A stretch of DNA of 64,000 bases from Sideroxyarcus sp045866275 (GTDB lineage: Bacteria; Pseudomonadota; Gammaproteobacteria; Burkholderiales; Gallionellaceae). Every line of letters begins with the position of its first letter. Within the stretch, counting starts at the first letter, position 1. The stretch spans positions 57,773 through 121,772 of the forward strand of contig BAAFRX010000004.1 of NCBI GenBank assembly GCA_045866275.1, written 5' to 3'. Shown here piece after piece: positions 47,886-56,634 of the stretch. Position numbers and translations under genes: made by a program. The notes below the pieces were generated by a model. It ran no database searches. It saw only the letters and a list, made by a program, of their open reading frames with translations, and was not told the DNA's origin.

Positions 47886-49055
47886 TCAGGAAAAGATGAT
47901 CGCAAACAACCCGACCAGCACAGTAAGGATGATCGCAAACAACAGATAGCCGCCGCTCGTACTCGCAGCCTTACGATATCCGGTCGGTCTGGTGCTTTTC
48001 GGCGCCCCGCGATTGATCTCGGCCATGTTAGGGCGCGCAATGCGCAAGGTCTTGGATAATTCTTCCACTTCTTCCTTGCTCGCGGTCATCGCGGCCAGGC
48101 GCATGGTCGCCTCCGTGGAGTCGAAAGAACTGGAGAGCCCCAGCACGGCGACTGGTTTTGCTTCAGTTTCACCCCGTGCATCCGGTATTCCGGCTCTCGG
48201 CACACCGAATTTCGGAGCAGAAGACACGTCGCGCGGCATGCCATCGCGACAGACTTTCAGATCGTCCGCCAGATCACGTGCATTCTGGTAGCGCGCCTCC
48301 AGATCCTTGGACAGCGCCTTGGCCAAAATGTAGTCCAGCATTTCCGGAACCGCCGGATTCAAACTGCTGGGCTGCGCCGGGATGGCATTCAAGGTCTGAT
48401 ACATGATGGCATTGACGTTCTCGCCAAGAAACGGAACCCGCCCCGTCAGCATCTCGTACGCCATCACACCGAGGGAAAAAATATCGGAACGCGAGTCAAT
48501 TTCCTTGCCCAATACCTGCTCCGGCGACATGTACTTGGGGGAACCCAGCACCATGCCGGTCTGGGTCCGCACCGCCGCCGACGCCATCCGCGCAATTCCG
48601 AAGTCGGTGATCTTGACATGTCCGTCGCGCAGAACCATCACGTTGGACGGCTTGACGTCACGATGCACGATGCCGTGCTCGTGCGCATAGGACAGCCCCC
48701 GGGCAACCTGGGTGACGATATCGATCACTTCGCTGACCGGCAACATCGGGTTTTCGTTGAGAATATCGCGCAGTTCGCGGCCCTGCAGGTACTCCATCGC
48801 GATATAGGCCACATCTTCGCTGCGCCCAACATCGTAGATTGTGACGATATTCGGGTGACTGAGCCGTCCAGCCGCCTTGGCTTCCTGATAGAAACGGGCC
48901 TCATACTCATCCCGCTCATCCATCGCCAGGCTCAAGTTGATGGTCTTGATGGCCACTTCGCGGTCGATCAGGGGGTCGCGCGCCTTATAGACGACCCCCA
49001 TCGCGCCTTGGCCCAGCTCTCCGACTACCTTATAACGCCCAAGTTGGCTGATCAT
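47886..49055 (-). CDS. Hanks-type serine/threonine protein kinase
   Basis: The 389-residue kinase has glycine loop GELGQGAMGVV (12-22), Lys37 in VAIKTI, catalytic HRDVKPSN (D133), DFG (D151) and the activation-loop motif GSPKYMSPEQ. A linker (about 270-365) leads to a single C-terminal membrane span (LLFAIILTVLVGLFAIIF). No PASTA repeats follow the span, so any external sensing is done by partners. The ATG at 49055 is preferred over an upstream open extension because it gives the usual kinase N-terminus (LGRYKVVGELG). It lies behind a lipoprotein and a cyclase gene in the same direction. Confidence 0.92.
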   Translation of the reverse strand: MISQLGRYKVVGELGQGAMGVVYKARDPLIDREVAIKTINLSLAMDERDEYEARFYQEAKAAGRLSHPNIVTIYDVGRSEDVAYIAMEYLQGRELRDILNENPMLPVSEVIDIVTQVARGLSYAHEHGIVHRDVKPSNVMVLRDGHVKITDFGIARMASAAVRTQTGMVLGSPKYMSPEQVLGKEIDSRSDIFSLGVMAYEMLTGRVPFLGENVNAIMYQTLNAIPAQPSSLNPAVPEMLDYILAKALSKDLEARYQNARDLADDLKVCRDGMPRDVSSAPKFGVPRAGIPDARGETEAKPVAVLGLSSSFDSTEATMRLAAMTASKEEVEELSKTLRIARPNMAEINRGAPKSTRPTGYRKAASTSGGYLLFAIILTVLVGLFAIIFS

Positions 49056-49074
49056 TTTTCGTCGAATAGATTGA

Positions 49075-49485
49075 TTATTTGTTCGTCTTGCTGCCTTTGA
49101 CACTCCGGAAGGCGGGCCCCCACAGGGGATGTCCGACTTCTGCCGGGGAAAGCTCAAAGGTCGGATCGATCAACAACACCTTGCGGAAATATTCCTTGCA
49201 CAGCATCTCGCGCGAGGAAATACAGTGAATGAACGCCAGATATTTGTAAGCGATCACCTTGTCTTCCTTGTTGGCCAACTTGGTCTCCAACACATCCTGA
49301 AGGGCATTCATCGAATTGATGTAATTGCCATCTTCATAATCTTTGAGACCTCGATTCAATTTGTATTCAGCCTCGCTCTTTCCGAACAGTCGGATGCCGC
49401 CTCGCCCATCATCACACGTGCCGATGATGGAACCGCACCCCGCCAGCAATAGCGGAATCAAGCCCGCCATTATCCACCGTAACAT
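49075..49485 (-). CDS. TssQ-like TPR lipoprotein
   Basis: The 136-residue protein has a lipoprotein signal with lipobox LLAGC (Cys17) and a small TPR-type helical domain (EYKLNRGLKDYEDGNYINSM; KYLAFIHCISSREMLCKEYF). Its C-terminal segment DPTFELSPAEVGHPLWGPAF resembles a family annotated as TssQ-like, type VI secretion-associated lipoproteins. No type VI secretion genes are in the window. It lies between the cyclase and the kinase, 19 nt from the kinase start. Confidence 0.65.
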   Translation of the reverse strand: MLRWIMAGLIPLLLAGCGSIIGTCDDGRGGIRLFGKSEAEYKLNRGLKDYEDGNYINSMNALQDVLETKLANKEDKVIAYKYLAFIHCISSREMLCKEYFRKVLLIDPTFELSPAEVGHPLWGPAFRSVKGSKTNK

Positions 49486-49510
49486 TCTTCCACTCTCCTA
49501 TCGCGGCCGT

Positions 49511-50713
49511 TTATTTAAAACTGTGCCTAATTATTATTTGTGCGCCTGCCTTGACCTGAATCTTCTTCGTGTACACCGGGAAAGTCGAGTTTTTGATTTC
49601 AACCGAATGTTTTCCCGCAACCACTTGCAATTCAAGCAAAGGCGGGCTGACGCCCTGTTTTTTTCCATCCAGATACACCTCGCCCCAAGGCTGGATGGAA
49701 AGCCGCACCAGGGCCGGTCCGCCAGTCGTTTCCTCCAACGTTCTGGTTCGAGCGCTTTGCTTGATGCCCTGAATCTTTTTTTCCGGCGGTTTGGCCACTT
49801 TTTTGTTTGGCGCCTCCGGTTTATTGGATGCCTCCGACACCGCAATGGGTGCTGAAGCCGGTATAGGCACTCCGCGGTCCACCTGGGACGGAGCTCCTGC
49901 CATGATTTGCCGGGATGTATCCTGCCGCTGTGACAGACGATAGCCCCCCAGCAGCAATCCCAGCAAAAGCAGCCCAATCACCGCGACAAATCCAGCCTGC
50001 TGCATCCGGGTTGCGCCCACAAAACGAGAGACAACATACCGTTCTGCATTGGCCGCCTGATGGGATAAATCGTACCAGTAGCGCTTGGCCGACAGCAAAA
50101 ATCGGTGCCACCCCATTGTCCGCTCAACCTCATCCGTAAGCACCCTGCTCCGATGCGTCGAGGTCAAATCCCCCGGATAACCGATGGCATACACCTCGTG
50201 CTCGCGCACATGCTTGTCGGTGCGCGCGCCCTGGTAGTGGAACATGCCGGCGTATTCGTGCGATAGCCGCGAGACCGCGTCAAAATACGAGCGCGAAACC
50301 AGAATCTGGCCGGGATCGGCAAAGCCCATCACGCGCTGCGCCACATTGATGCCGTCTCCGACGATATTGGGCAGCCCGTTGATATCCTTGACCAGTCGCA
50401 CCGGGCCGAGATTGATCCCCATCCGTACCAGCAGGGGCGGGTCCATGCGCACCCCCTCGCCCAGCAGGCTGCTGCGCACACTCAACGCTGCCTGCAAGGC
50501 ATCTTCGATATCTCCCAGAAAGCTGATTGCCGCCCCGTCTCCGGTATCCAGAATGATGCGGTCGGCAACCGGCACATCACGGATCGCAATCGACAGAAAG
50601 GCATTGAACCGTTCTTTCAGGGAAATCTGGCCCGCAACGGATTTTTTTGAATATTCGACAATATCCAAAAAAAATACCGCACAGATGATGGTTTTGTTGC
50701 CTCTTTGTTCCAT
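49511..50713 (-). CDS. Class III nucleotidyl cyclase with membrane span and PEGA domain
   Basis: The 400-residue protein has an N-terminal class III cyclase domain (about 7-185) with both metal aspartates visible: D17 in FFLDIVEYSK and D59 in DTGDGAAISF. The NIVGDGINVAQRV segment occupies the position of the catalytic Asn/Arg helix. One membrane span (about 245-263) follows, then a proline/lysine-rich linker and a C-terminal PEGA domain (LSIQPWGEVYLDGKKQG). So a cytoplasmic cyclase is tethered to a periplasmic PEGA module. It starts a three-gene unit with the lipoprotein and the kinase. Substrate (ATP or GTP) cannot be told. Confidence 0.85.
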   Translation of the reverse strand: MEQRGNKTIICAVFFLDIVEYSKKSVAGQISLKERFNAFLSIAIRDVPVADRIILDTGDGAAISFLGDIEDALQAALSVRSSLLGEGVRMDPPLLVRMGINLGPVRLVKDINGLPNIVGDGINVAQRVMGFADPGQILVSRSYFDAVSRLSHEYAGMFHYQGARTDKHVREHEVYAIGYPGDLTSTHRSRVLTDEVERTMGWHRFLLSAKRYWYDLSHQAANAERYVVSRFVGATRMQQAGFVAVIGLLLLGLLLGGYRLSQRQDTSRQIMAGAPSQVDRGVPIPASAPIAVSEASNKPEAPNKKVAKPPEKKIQGIKQSARTRTLEETTGGPALVRLSIQPWGEVYLDGKKQGVSPPLLELQVVAGKHSVEIKNSTFPVYTKKIQVKAGAQIIIRHSFK

Positions 50714-50802
50714 GTATTTTTTCGGTTATGTGCTCGCCATGAAGCCTGCTCTGTGAACAATAAGCCCGCCGATTCTAACGATAGTCATTGACTATCGCCA
50801 GT

Positions 50803-51648
50803 TCAATTTTTTCGGGGAGGGACGCGTTTCAGCTTGCGTTGTGCGCGGTCGGTCTTGACGACCTGTCTCGCCTCCCCTGCCGGCAAGCCGACCCACTCCA
50901 ATATCGCCCTTAACTCGCCCTCGCCCAGCTCGACCATCATGCCCCGTTTGATGCGCGGGGGCAGATTGATGATGCCGAAACGAACCCGCATCAGGCGGCT
51001 CACGGGCAGTCCCAGCGCCTCGAAGGTGCGACGCACCTCGCGATTCCGTCCCTCGCGGATCACCAGACGGTACCAGTGGTTATAGCCCTCGCCCCCTTCA
51101 TCGCTCAACTGGTCGAACATGACTCTTCCGTCTTCCAGTTCGATGCCAGGACCGGTCATCTGTTTCATCTGTTCCGGTGTCAGCTCACCCTGCACCCGCA
51201 CCGCATACTCGCGTTCCACTTCGAAACGCGGATGCATCAGACGATTGGCCAGTTCGCCGGAGGTGGTAAAAATCAGCAAACCGCTGGTATTGAAATCCAG
51301 GCGCCCGATGGCGATCCATTTTTGTCCGCGCAATTTCGGCAAATGGTCGAAAACACTGGCACGTCCATCCGGATCGTCCCGGCTGACGATTTCACCTTCC
51401 TGCTTGTGATAGAGCAGGATACGCGGCAATTTCTGCTCGCCCGGCAAGACCAGACGCACGATGCGGCCGTCCACCTGCACCTTGTCACCTTCCGTGATAC
51501 GAACACCCAAGGTCGCGACGGCGCCATTTACGGTAACCCGCCCCTCGGCGATCCACGCTTCCATCTCGCGGCGCGAGCCGAAACCCGCCTGTGCCAGAAC
51601 CTTTTGCAGGCGTTCGCCCGGCTGTCCTGCTGCGGAATCTTCAATCAT
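50803..51648 (-). CDS. rluB: 23S rRNA pseudouridine synthase RluB
   Basis: The 281-residue protein has an N-terminal S4 RNA-binding domain (ERLQKVLAQAGFGSRREMEA) and a RsuA/RluB-type catalytic domain with the active-site aspartate in GRLDFNTSGLLIFT. Other conserved parts are REGRNREVRRTFEALGLPV and a lysine/arginine-rich tail. It likely modifies U2605 of 23S rRNA; RluE/RluF-like activity cannot be excluded. It overlaps recR by 4 nt. Confidence 0.9.
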   Translation of the reverse strand: MIEDSAAGQPGERLQKVLAQAGFGSRREMEAWIAEGRVTVNGAVATLGVRITEGDKVQVDGRIVRLVLPGEQKLPRILLYHKQEGEIVSRDDPDGRASVFDHLPKLRGQKWIAIGRLDFNTSGLLIFTTSGELANRLMHPRFEVEREYAVRVQGELTPEQMKQMTGPGIELEDGRVMFDQLSDEGGEGYNHWYRLVIREGRNREVRRTFEALGLPVSRLMRVRFGIINLPPRIKRGMMVELGEGELRAILEWVGLPAGEARQVVKTDRAQRKLKRVPPRKN

Positions 51649-52244
51649 TCGATCACTGCTCTTCTTTCCAGCACAGCCTGCGCCAAGGTCCCGCTGTCCA
51701 CATGCTCCAATTCCCCCCCCACCGGCAAGCCGCGCGCGATGCGCGAGACCTTGATGCCGTGCGCCCGCAACAGGGTCGCCAGATAATGGGCGGTGGCTTC
51801 CCCTTCCACCGTGAAGTTGGTGGCCAGAATGACCTCGCCTTGCAATTCCTGCGCGCGCTTGACCAGTCTATCCAGCGGGAGTTCCCGCGCGCCCACCCCG
51901 TCCAGCGGGGACAACCTGCCCATCAGGACGAAATACATGCCGCGAAAGCATTGTGCCTGCTCCATCACCAGCAGATCGGCCGGCATCTCCACCACGCACA
52001 GCACGCCGGTTTCACGGCGCGACGAGGCGCACAACGCACAAATCTCTTCCTCGGAAAAGTTGTTGCACTTGGCGCAGTGCCTGACGCTCTCCACCGCATG
52101 ATCGAGCGAACGTGCCAGTTGCAGCGCCCCCTGGCGGTCGCGTTGCAGCAAGTGATAGGCCATGCGCTGCGCGGATTTTGGCCCGACACCCGGCAAACAG
52201 CGCAGCGCGCTGATGAGGGCCTCCAGACTGGAAGGTGTTTTCAT
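51645..52244 (-). CDS. recR: Recombination mediator RecR
   Basis: The 199-residue protein works with RecO in loading RecA at gaps. It has a helix-hairpin-helix region (LRCLPGVGPKSAQRMAYHLL), a four-cysteine zinc finger (CAKCNNFSEEEICALC) and a TOPRIM domain (VVEMPADLLVMEQ; ILATNFTVEGEATAHYL). It is last but one in the dnaX-ybaB-recR-rluB series, an order common in proteobacteria. A 120-nt gap with a dispersed repeat separates it from ybaB. Confidence 0.97.
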   Translation of the reverse strand: MKTPSSLEALISALRCLPGVGPKSAQRMAYHLLQRDRQGALQLARSLDHAVESVRHCAKCNNFSEEEICALCASSRRETGVLCVVEMPADLLVMEQAQCFRGMYFVLMGRLSPLDGVGARELPLDRLVKRAQELQGEVILATNFTVEGEATAHYLATLLRAHGIKVSRIARGLPVGGELEHVDSGTLAQAVLERRAVIE

Positions 52245-52278
52245 TTAATGCGAATATCGCATAGCGAGGGCTGACCGC

Positions 52279-52317
52279 ACCCCTCGCCCACAGGGAGAGG
52301 GGAAACGGGGGTGAGGG
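52279..52317 (-). repeat. Second copy of the palindromic dispersed repeat
   Basis: Read on the minus strand it is CCCTCACCCCCGTTT followed by the imperfect hairpin CCCCTCTCCC-TGT-GGGCGAGGGG. It matches the element inside recJ in lead, arms and size but is inverted relative to it. It lies in the intergenic gap between ybaB and recR and would be transcribed as a hairpin in the mRNA. Confidence 0.75.
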
Positions 52318-52364
52318 AGTGGACCAAGCCTTGTCAGCATCATGTTCTTAAATACGCTGCCACA

Positions 52365-52682
52365 TCAGAACGGCAGGCTCATGCCGGGTGGCAAATGCGC
52401 GGTGAAACCTCTCATCCGCTCCTTTGTGGTTTCGGCCACCCGCTTGTTCGCATCGCTGAATGCCGCCACGATCAGGTCTTCCAGCATCTCCCTGTCATCC
52501 AGCACGCTGTCGTCCAGTTGCACGCGGCGCACCTCGTGGGCGCAGGTCATTACGACCTTGACCATGCCGGAGCCGGACTGCCCCTCGACCTCGATGGTGG
52601 CCAGTTCGTCCTGCGCCTTTTTCATGTTCGCCTGCATCTGCTGGGCCTGCTTCATCAGTCCGCCCAATCCGCCCTTCATCAT
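52365..52682 (-). CDS. YbaB/EbfC family nucleoid-associated protein
   Basis: The 105-residue DNA-binding protein is almost always found between dnaX and recR. It starts MMKGGLGGLMKQAQQMQANM and includes the conserved VEGQSGSGMVKVVM and DREMLEDLIVAAFSDANKRV. The ATG at 52682 lies 9 nt after GGAGG; the ATG three codons upstream touches the GGAGG and is less likely. Family members bind DNA as dimers and affect global expression. Confidence 0.95.
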   Translation of the reverse strand: MMKGGLGGLMKQAQQMQANMKKAQDELATIEVEGQSGSGMVKVVMTCAHEVRRVQLDDSVLDDREMLEDLIVAAFSDANKRVAETTKERMRGFTAHLPPGMSLPF

Positions 52683-52815
52683 TTTCTGCATCCTCCGTTC
52701 AAAAAATATCCCGATTGTGGCCCACTCCCGGCCGCGCCCGCCGGGAGCGCGAAAACACGGGGAGAGAAAAACGATCAATGGCTTGCCGTGCGACCGGACA
52801 AACCCGCATCGTTTG

Positions 52816-54420
52816 CTATACGGGCCGGATGGCCCCTTCGACCAGTTGCGCGCCCAATTGCGCCTGGGCCTCGCGCACAAAGACATCCTGTTTGATGGCC
52901 GCTTCGGCCGCCTGCTGGCGGGTCTGTTTCTCGTGCTGCTCGACCGCCGCCGGGGTGACCACGTCCTGCGCCACTGCCAACTCCAGGACGAGCTTGACCG
53001 GGCGGGCAAAATAATCCGTCAGCGCCGCCTGCAACTTCTCCTGCGCGCTCTTGTTGTTTTGCAAGTGCTTGTGCTGAGGCGCCAGCCCCAATACCAGACG
53101 GCCCTCGTCAAATCTGGAAAGCACGCTATTTTTCGCCAGTTGCAACGCCATGCCCTGCACGTTCAACTGTGCCAACAGGGTATTCCAATCCAGATCGGCG
53201 CCACCTGGAACGGGCGCCGGGGCAGAAGGCTCAGGCCTCGCCGCCGGTGCCGGCTTGACGACTTTCCGCACCGCAGTGGCTGCCTGCGCCGGCAGCGCGC
53301 GCGTTGCCGGCGGCTCTGCGCTGCGCACCGCGCCCTTGGGCGCAAAGGCAAGCATGCGCAACAGGGTCATGGTGAAGCCGGCATATTCATCCGGCGCAAG
53401 ATCGATCTCGTTGCGTCCGTGAATGGCAATTTGGTAGTTCAATTGAATCTCTTCCGGGGTGAACTGCTGCGCCAGTTCCAGCAGGCGCACGCGCTCCGGC
53501 TCATCGTCCGGAATTGCCTGCGGAACCGTTTGCGCCAGCGCAATGCGATGCAGCAAAGTCGCCAAATCTTGCAGCGCCGGATCGAACGCGATGCTGCGCA
53601 GCGCCATGTCGTCGGCGATCCGCAGCAGTCCCGCGCCATCGCCGGCCCGCAAACAGTGCAACAGATCGAACAGATACCCCTGGTCGATCGCGCCCAGCAT
53701 GGTGCGCACCAGCCCCTCGTCCACCTTGCCGGAAGAATAGGCAATCGCCTGGTCCATCAGGCTCAGGGCATCGCGCATGCTGCCGGTGGCAGCGCGCGCC
53801 ACCAGGTTTAGCGCGCCGTTCTCGAACGGAATGTGCTCCTGTTCCAGCACGAACTGCAGATGATCATGGATCAGGGCAGGCGACAATTGCTTGAGGTTGA
53901 ACTGCAGGCAGCGCGACAACACCGTGACCGGAATCTTTTGCGGGTCAGTGGTGGCGAGAATGAATTTCACATGCGCCGGAGGCTCTTCCAGCGTCTTCAA
54001 CATGGCGTTGAAGGCATTCTTCGACAGCATATGCACTTCGTCGATGATATAGACCTTGAAGCGTCCGCTGGTCGGGGCGTACAACGCGCTCTCCAGCAGT
54101 TCGCGCATGTTGTCCACCTGCGTATTCGAGGCCGCATCCAGCTCGATCAGATCGACGAAGCGGCCGCTGTCGATCTCGGTACAGGCGCTGCACACGCCGC
54201 ACGGCGTGGCGGTGATGCCGCTTTCGCAGTTCAGGGCTTTGGCAAAAATGCGTGCGATGGTGGTCTTGCCCACACCGCGCGTGCCAGTGAACAGATAGGC
54301 ATGATGGAGGCGGCTCTGCGTGAGCGCATTGGTCAGCGCCTGCACCACGTGCTCTTGTCCCGCCAGTTGCGCAAAATTTTTGGGGCGCCACTTGCGCGCC
54401 AGAACTGGGCTATTGGACAC
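52816..54420 (-). CDS. dnaX: DNA polymerase III subunits gamma/tau
   Basis: This is the clamp-loader ATPase. The 534 residues have Walker A GTRGVGKTT, the four-cysteine zinc module (CESGITATPCGVCSAC), the DEVH box IIDEVHML, the SRC arginine-finger motif (LSRCLQF) and a C-terminal tau region. The start is uncertain: a TTG at 54426 overlaps the pagL stop and a GTG at 54420 lies two codons later; neither has a clear Shine-Dalgarno. I use the GTG because the N-terminus then aligns with family members. No A-rich slippery site for a gamma-form frameshift is visible. Confidence 0.95.
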   Translation of the reverse strand: MSNSPVLARKWRPKNFAQLAGQEHVVQALTNALTQSRLHHAYLFTGTRGVGKTTIARIFAKALNCESGITATPCGVCSACTEIDSGRFVDLIELDAASNTQVDNMRELLESALYAPTSGRFKVYIIDEVHMLSKNAFNAMLKTLEEPPAHVKFILATTDPQKIPVTVLSRCLQFNLKQLSPALIHDHLQFVLEQEHIPFENGALNLVARAATGSMRDALSLMDQAIAYSSGKVDEGLVRTMLGAIDQGYLFDLLHCLRAGDGAGLLRIADDMALRSIAFDPALQDLATLLHRIALAQTVPQAIPDDEPERVRLLELAQQFTPEEIQLNYQIAIHGRNEIDLAPDEYAGFTMTLLRMLAFAPKGAVRSAEPPATRALPAQAATAVRKVVKPAPAARPEPSAPAPVPGGADLDWNTLLAQLNVQGMALQLAKNSVLSRFDEGRLVLGLAPQHKHLQNNKSAQEKLQAALTDYFARPVKLVLELAVAQDVVTPAAVEQHEKQTRQQAAEAAIKQDVFVREAQAQLGAQLVEGAIRPV

Positions 54421-54422
54421 GG

Positions 54423-54956
54423 TCAAAATCGATAAATCAGATTGATTTGATTGAAATTGATCCCCGGATTGGGCTGTTTAATCGATCCGTTGGAAAGATG
54501 CTGAAAACGATAGCCAAAATCAAATTGATGATGGTCGCCAAAGCGCGCGCCGACCCCGATATGGTCACCAAACTGAAACACGGTGCTAAATCGGCGATCC
54601 GCATTGCTGAATTTGGGTGAAATCAGGTGAGCGCCGATGCCGCCTTCAAAATAGGGCGCGAAAGCAGACAGGGACTGCTGTTCAAAACGAAACACCGGGG
54701 TAAAACCAACATCGGTGAAACGCTTGTTTTTCCCGGCCGCATTGGCGCTTCGCCACTGCCCCGCCGCCGCCTCCCAATACCCGGTCAGGCGCCAGCGCCC
54801 CTCATCCAACCACTGGCGATTCCATTGCCAGATCGCCCCGCCCCGAACGAGATCCGTGCCGTTATCTCCATGGCCAAGCTGCACCAACACCCCATCGACG
54901 GCAGCCGCAGGAACTGCCAGCATGCTGGCGAAAACCAGAAGAAAAAAACGCGACAT
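54423..54956 (-). CDS. PagL-like lipid A 3-O-deacylase (acyloxyacyl hydrolase family)
   Basis: The 177-residue outer-membrane protein has a signal peptide (about 1-19) and a predicted small beta barrel ending in an aromatic residue (INLIYRF). The PagL active-site histidine and serine are in FQHLSNGS (H153 and S155). The position where I recall the third catalytic residue (Glu) holds Asn167 (NPGIN), though many family members read this way, so activity is uncertain. PagL removes the 3-O acyl chain of lipid A. It sits between the 4.5S RNA gene and dnaX, overlapping the dnaX start region. Confidence 0.8.
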   Translation of the reverse strand: MSRFFLLVFASMLAVPAAAVDGVLVQLGHGDNGTDLVRGGAIWQWNRQWLDEGRWRLTGYWEAAAGQWRSANAAGKNKRFTDVGFTPVFRFEQQSLSAFAPYFEGGIGAHLISPKFSNADRRFSTVFQFGDHIGVGARFGDHHQFDFGYRFQHLSNGSIKQPNPGINFNQINLIYRF

Positions 54957-54977
54957 ACCCTTTCCCCCACATCAGGA

Positions 54978-55073
54978 GGCGAGCCTTACCCCCGGCACTT
55001 GCAGACATCAGCTGTGGCTGCTTCCTTCCGGACCTGACCAGGTTCACTGCGCTGCAATGCGGGGAGACCCGCC
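54978..55073 (-). ncRNA. ffs: Signal recognition particle 4.5S RNA
   Basis: The minus strand contains the diagnostic SRP apical loop CAGGTCAGGTCCGGAAGGAAGCAGC. Downstream and upstream arms pair along a long rod: the 5' end GGCGGGTC pairs with the 3' end GGCTCGCC over eight base pairs, two or three of them G-U. The length is about 96 nt, normal for a bacterial small SRP RNA. The neighbourhood (upstream of dnaX) is also typical. Exact ends are uncertain by a few nucleotides. Confidence 0.95.
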
Positions 55074-55085
55074 AAACCATTGAAA

Positions 55086-55104
55086 CTTTGCAGATGCTGC
55101 AAAG
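55086..55104 (-). terminator. Hairpin after the fumarase gene
   Basis: Perfect 8-nt arms CTTTGCAG and CTGCAAAG flank a 3-nt loop, 10 nt beyond the fumarase stop. Only TTT follows on the minus strand, so it is a weak candidate terminator between fumarase and the 4.5S RNA gene. Confidence 0.4.
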
Positions 55105-55113
55105 CCTCGAAAA

Positions 55114-56634
55114 CTATCCCTGCTTGATCGGGATCATCCCGATCCGCTTTTGCCACTCTGCCGGGCCGATCTCGTGCACCGAATGGCCCTGTGTATCCAC
55201 CGCCACGGTCACCGGCATTTCCTGCACCTCGAATTCATAGATGGCTTCCATGCCCAGATCGGCGAAGGCCACCACTTTCGCGCTGCGAATCGCCTTGGAC
55301 ACCAGATAGGCAGCACCGCCCACCGCCATCAGATACACCGCCGCATGTTTCTTGATGGCATCGAGACCGGCCTTGCCGCGTTCCGCCTTGCCGATCATGC
55401 CGATCAGCCCGGTCTGCGCCAGCAGGGTCTCGGTGAACTTGTCCATGCGTGTTGCCGTCGTGGGGCCGGCCGGGCCGACCACCTCGTCGCGCACCGGATC
55501 GACGGGGCCAACATAGTAAATGAATCGCCCATTGAAATCCACCGGAAGCGGCTCGCCCTTGGCCAGCAGATCGACGATGCGCTTGTGCGCGGCATCGCGA
55601 CCGGTCAGCAGCTTGCCGGACAGCAGCATGGTTTCGCCCGGCCGCCACTGCGCGATCTCCGCGCGCGTGACGGCATCCAGATTAACGCGCCGCGCATCCG
55701 CCGCCGGTTGCCATTGAACGTCCGGATAATCCTCCAGCCTGGGTGGGGTGAATTGCGCCACGCCTCGTCCATCCAGCGCGAAATGGATATGCCGCGTCGC
55801 CGCACAGTTCGGGATGAGGGCGATCGGCTTGGAGGCGGCATGGGTCGGATAGTCGAGGATTTTCACATCCAGCACCGTGGTCAACCCGCCCAACCCCTGT
55901 GCGCCGATGCCCAGCGCATTCACCTTGTCGTAAAGCTCGATGCGCAGCTCCTCGATGCGGTTCTGCGCCCCGCGTGCTTTCAGCTCGCCCATGTCGATCG
56001 GCTGCATCAGCGACTCCTTCGCCAGCAGCATCGCCTTTTCGGCCGTCCCGCCGATGCCGATGCCCAGCATGCCGGGCGGACACCAGCCCGCCCCCATTCC
56101 CGGCAATTCATGCAACACCCATTCCACGATGTCATCGCTCGGATTGAGCATGGCAAAGTGCGATTTGTTCTCCGAACCGCCGCCCTTGGCCGCGATATCG
56201 ACCTCGACCCGGTCGCCCGGCACCAGATCGAAATGCACCACCGCCGGCGTGTTGTCGCCGGTGTTCTTGCGCCGCCCCGCGGGATCGGCAACGATCGAAG
56301 CGCGCAACACGTTGTCGGGCAACAGATAGGCCTTGCGTACGCCCGCATTTGCCATCTCGGTAATGCTCATCGCCGCGTCTGCCCAGCGCACCTCCATGCC
56401 GATCTTCACGAAGGCGACCACGATGCCGGTATCCTGGCAGATCGGGCGTTTACCCAGCGCGCACATGCGCGAGTTGGTCAGGATCTGCGCCATCGCATCT
56501 TTTGCGGCGGGCGACTCTTCCCGCCGATAGGCCGCCGCCAGCGCTTGCAGATAGTCCTGCGGATGGTAATAGGAGATGAATTGCAAGGCGTCGGCAATGC
56601 TGTCGATGAAGTCCTGCTGGCGGATGGTGGTCAT
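55114..56634 (-). CDS. Class I (iron-sulfur) fumarate hydratase
   Basis: The 506-residue enzyme converts fumarate to malate with a [4Fe-4S] cluster. The cluster cysteines are in KRPICQDTGIVVAFV (around residue 65), GAGWCPPGMLGIGIGG (around 185) and IPNCAATRHIHF (around 275). Alpha (N-terminal) and beta (C-terminal; TTATRMDKFTETLL, GKAERGKAG) parts are fused in one chain as in FumA/FumB. The ATG at 56634 gives the common N-terminus MTTIRQQDFIDSIADAL. Confidence 0.95.
   Translation of the reverse strand: MTTIRQQDFIDSIADALQFISYYHPQDYLQALAAAYRREESPAAKDAMAQILTNSRMCALGKRPICQDTGIVVAFVKIGMEVRWADAAMSITEMANAGVRKAYLLPDNVLRASIVADPAGRRKNTGDNTPAVVHFDLVPGDRVEVDIAAKGGGSENKSHFAMLNPSDDIVEWVLHELPGMGAGWCPPGMLGIGIGGTAEKAMLLAKESLMQPIDMGELKARGAQNRIEELRIELYDKVNALGIGAQGLGGLTTVLDVKILDYPTHAASKPIALIPNCAATRHIHFALDGRGVAQFTPPRLEDYPDVQWQPAADARRVNLDAVTRAEIAQWRPGETMLLSGKLLTGRDAAHKRIVDLLAKGEPLPVDFNGRFIYYVGPVDPVRDEVVGPAGPTTATRMDKFTETLLAQTGLIGMIGKAERGKAGLDAIKKHAAVYLMAVGGAAYLVSKAIRSAKVVAFADLGMEAIYEFEVQEMPVTVAVDTQGHSVHEIGPAEWQKRIGMIPIKQG

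Noticed and set aside
52725..52747. Hairpin CTCCCGGC/GCCGGGAG between dnaX and ybaB as a terminator
   Set aside because: The stem is perfect but no T run follows on either strand, and the genes belong to one conserved operon.
52816..54420. Programmed frameshift in dnaX producing a gamma form
   Set aside because: No A-AAA-AAG-type slippery sequence is visible in the gene.
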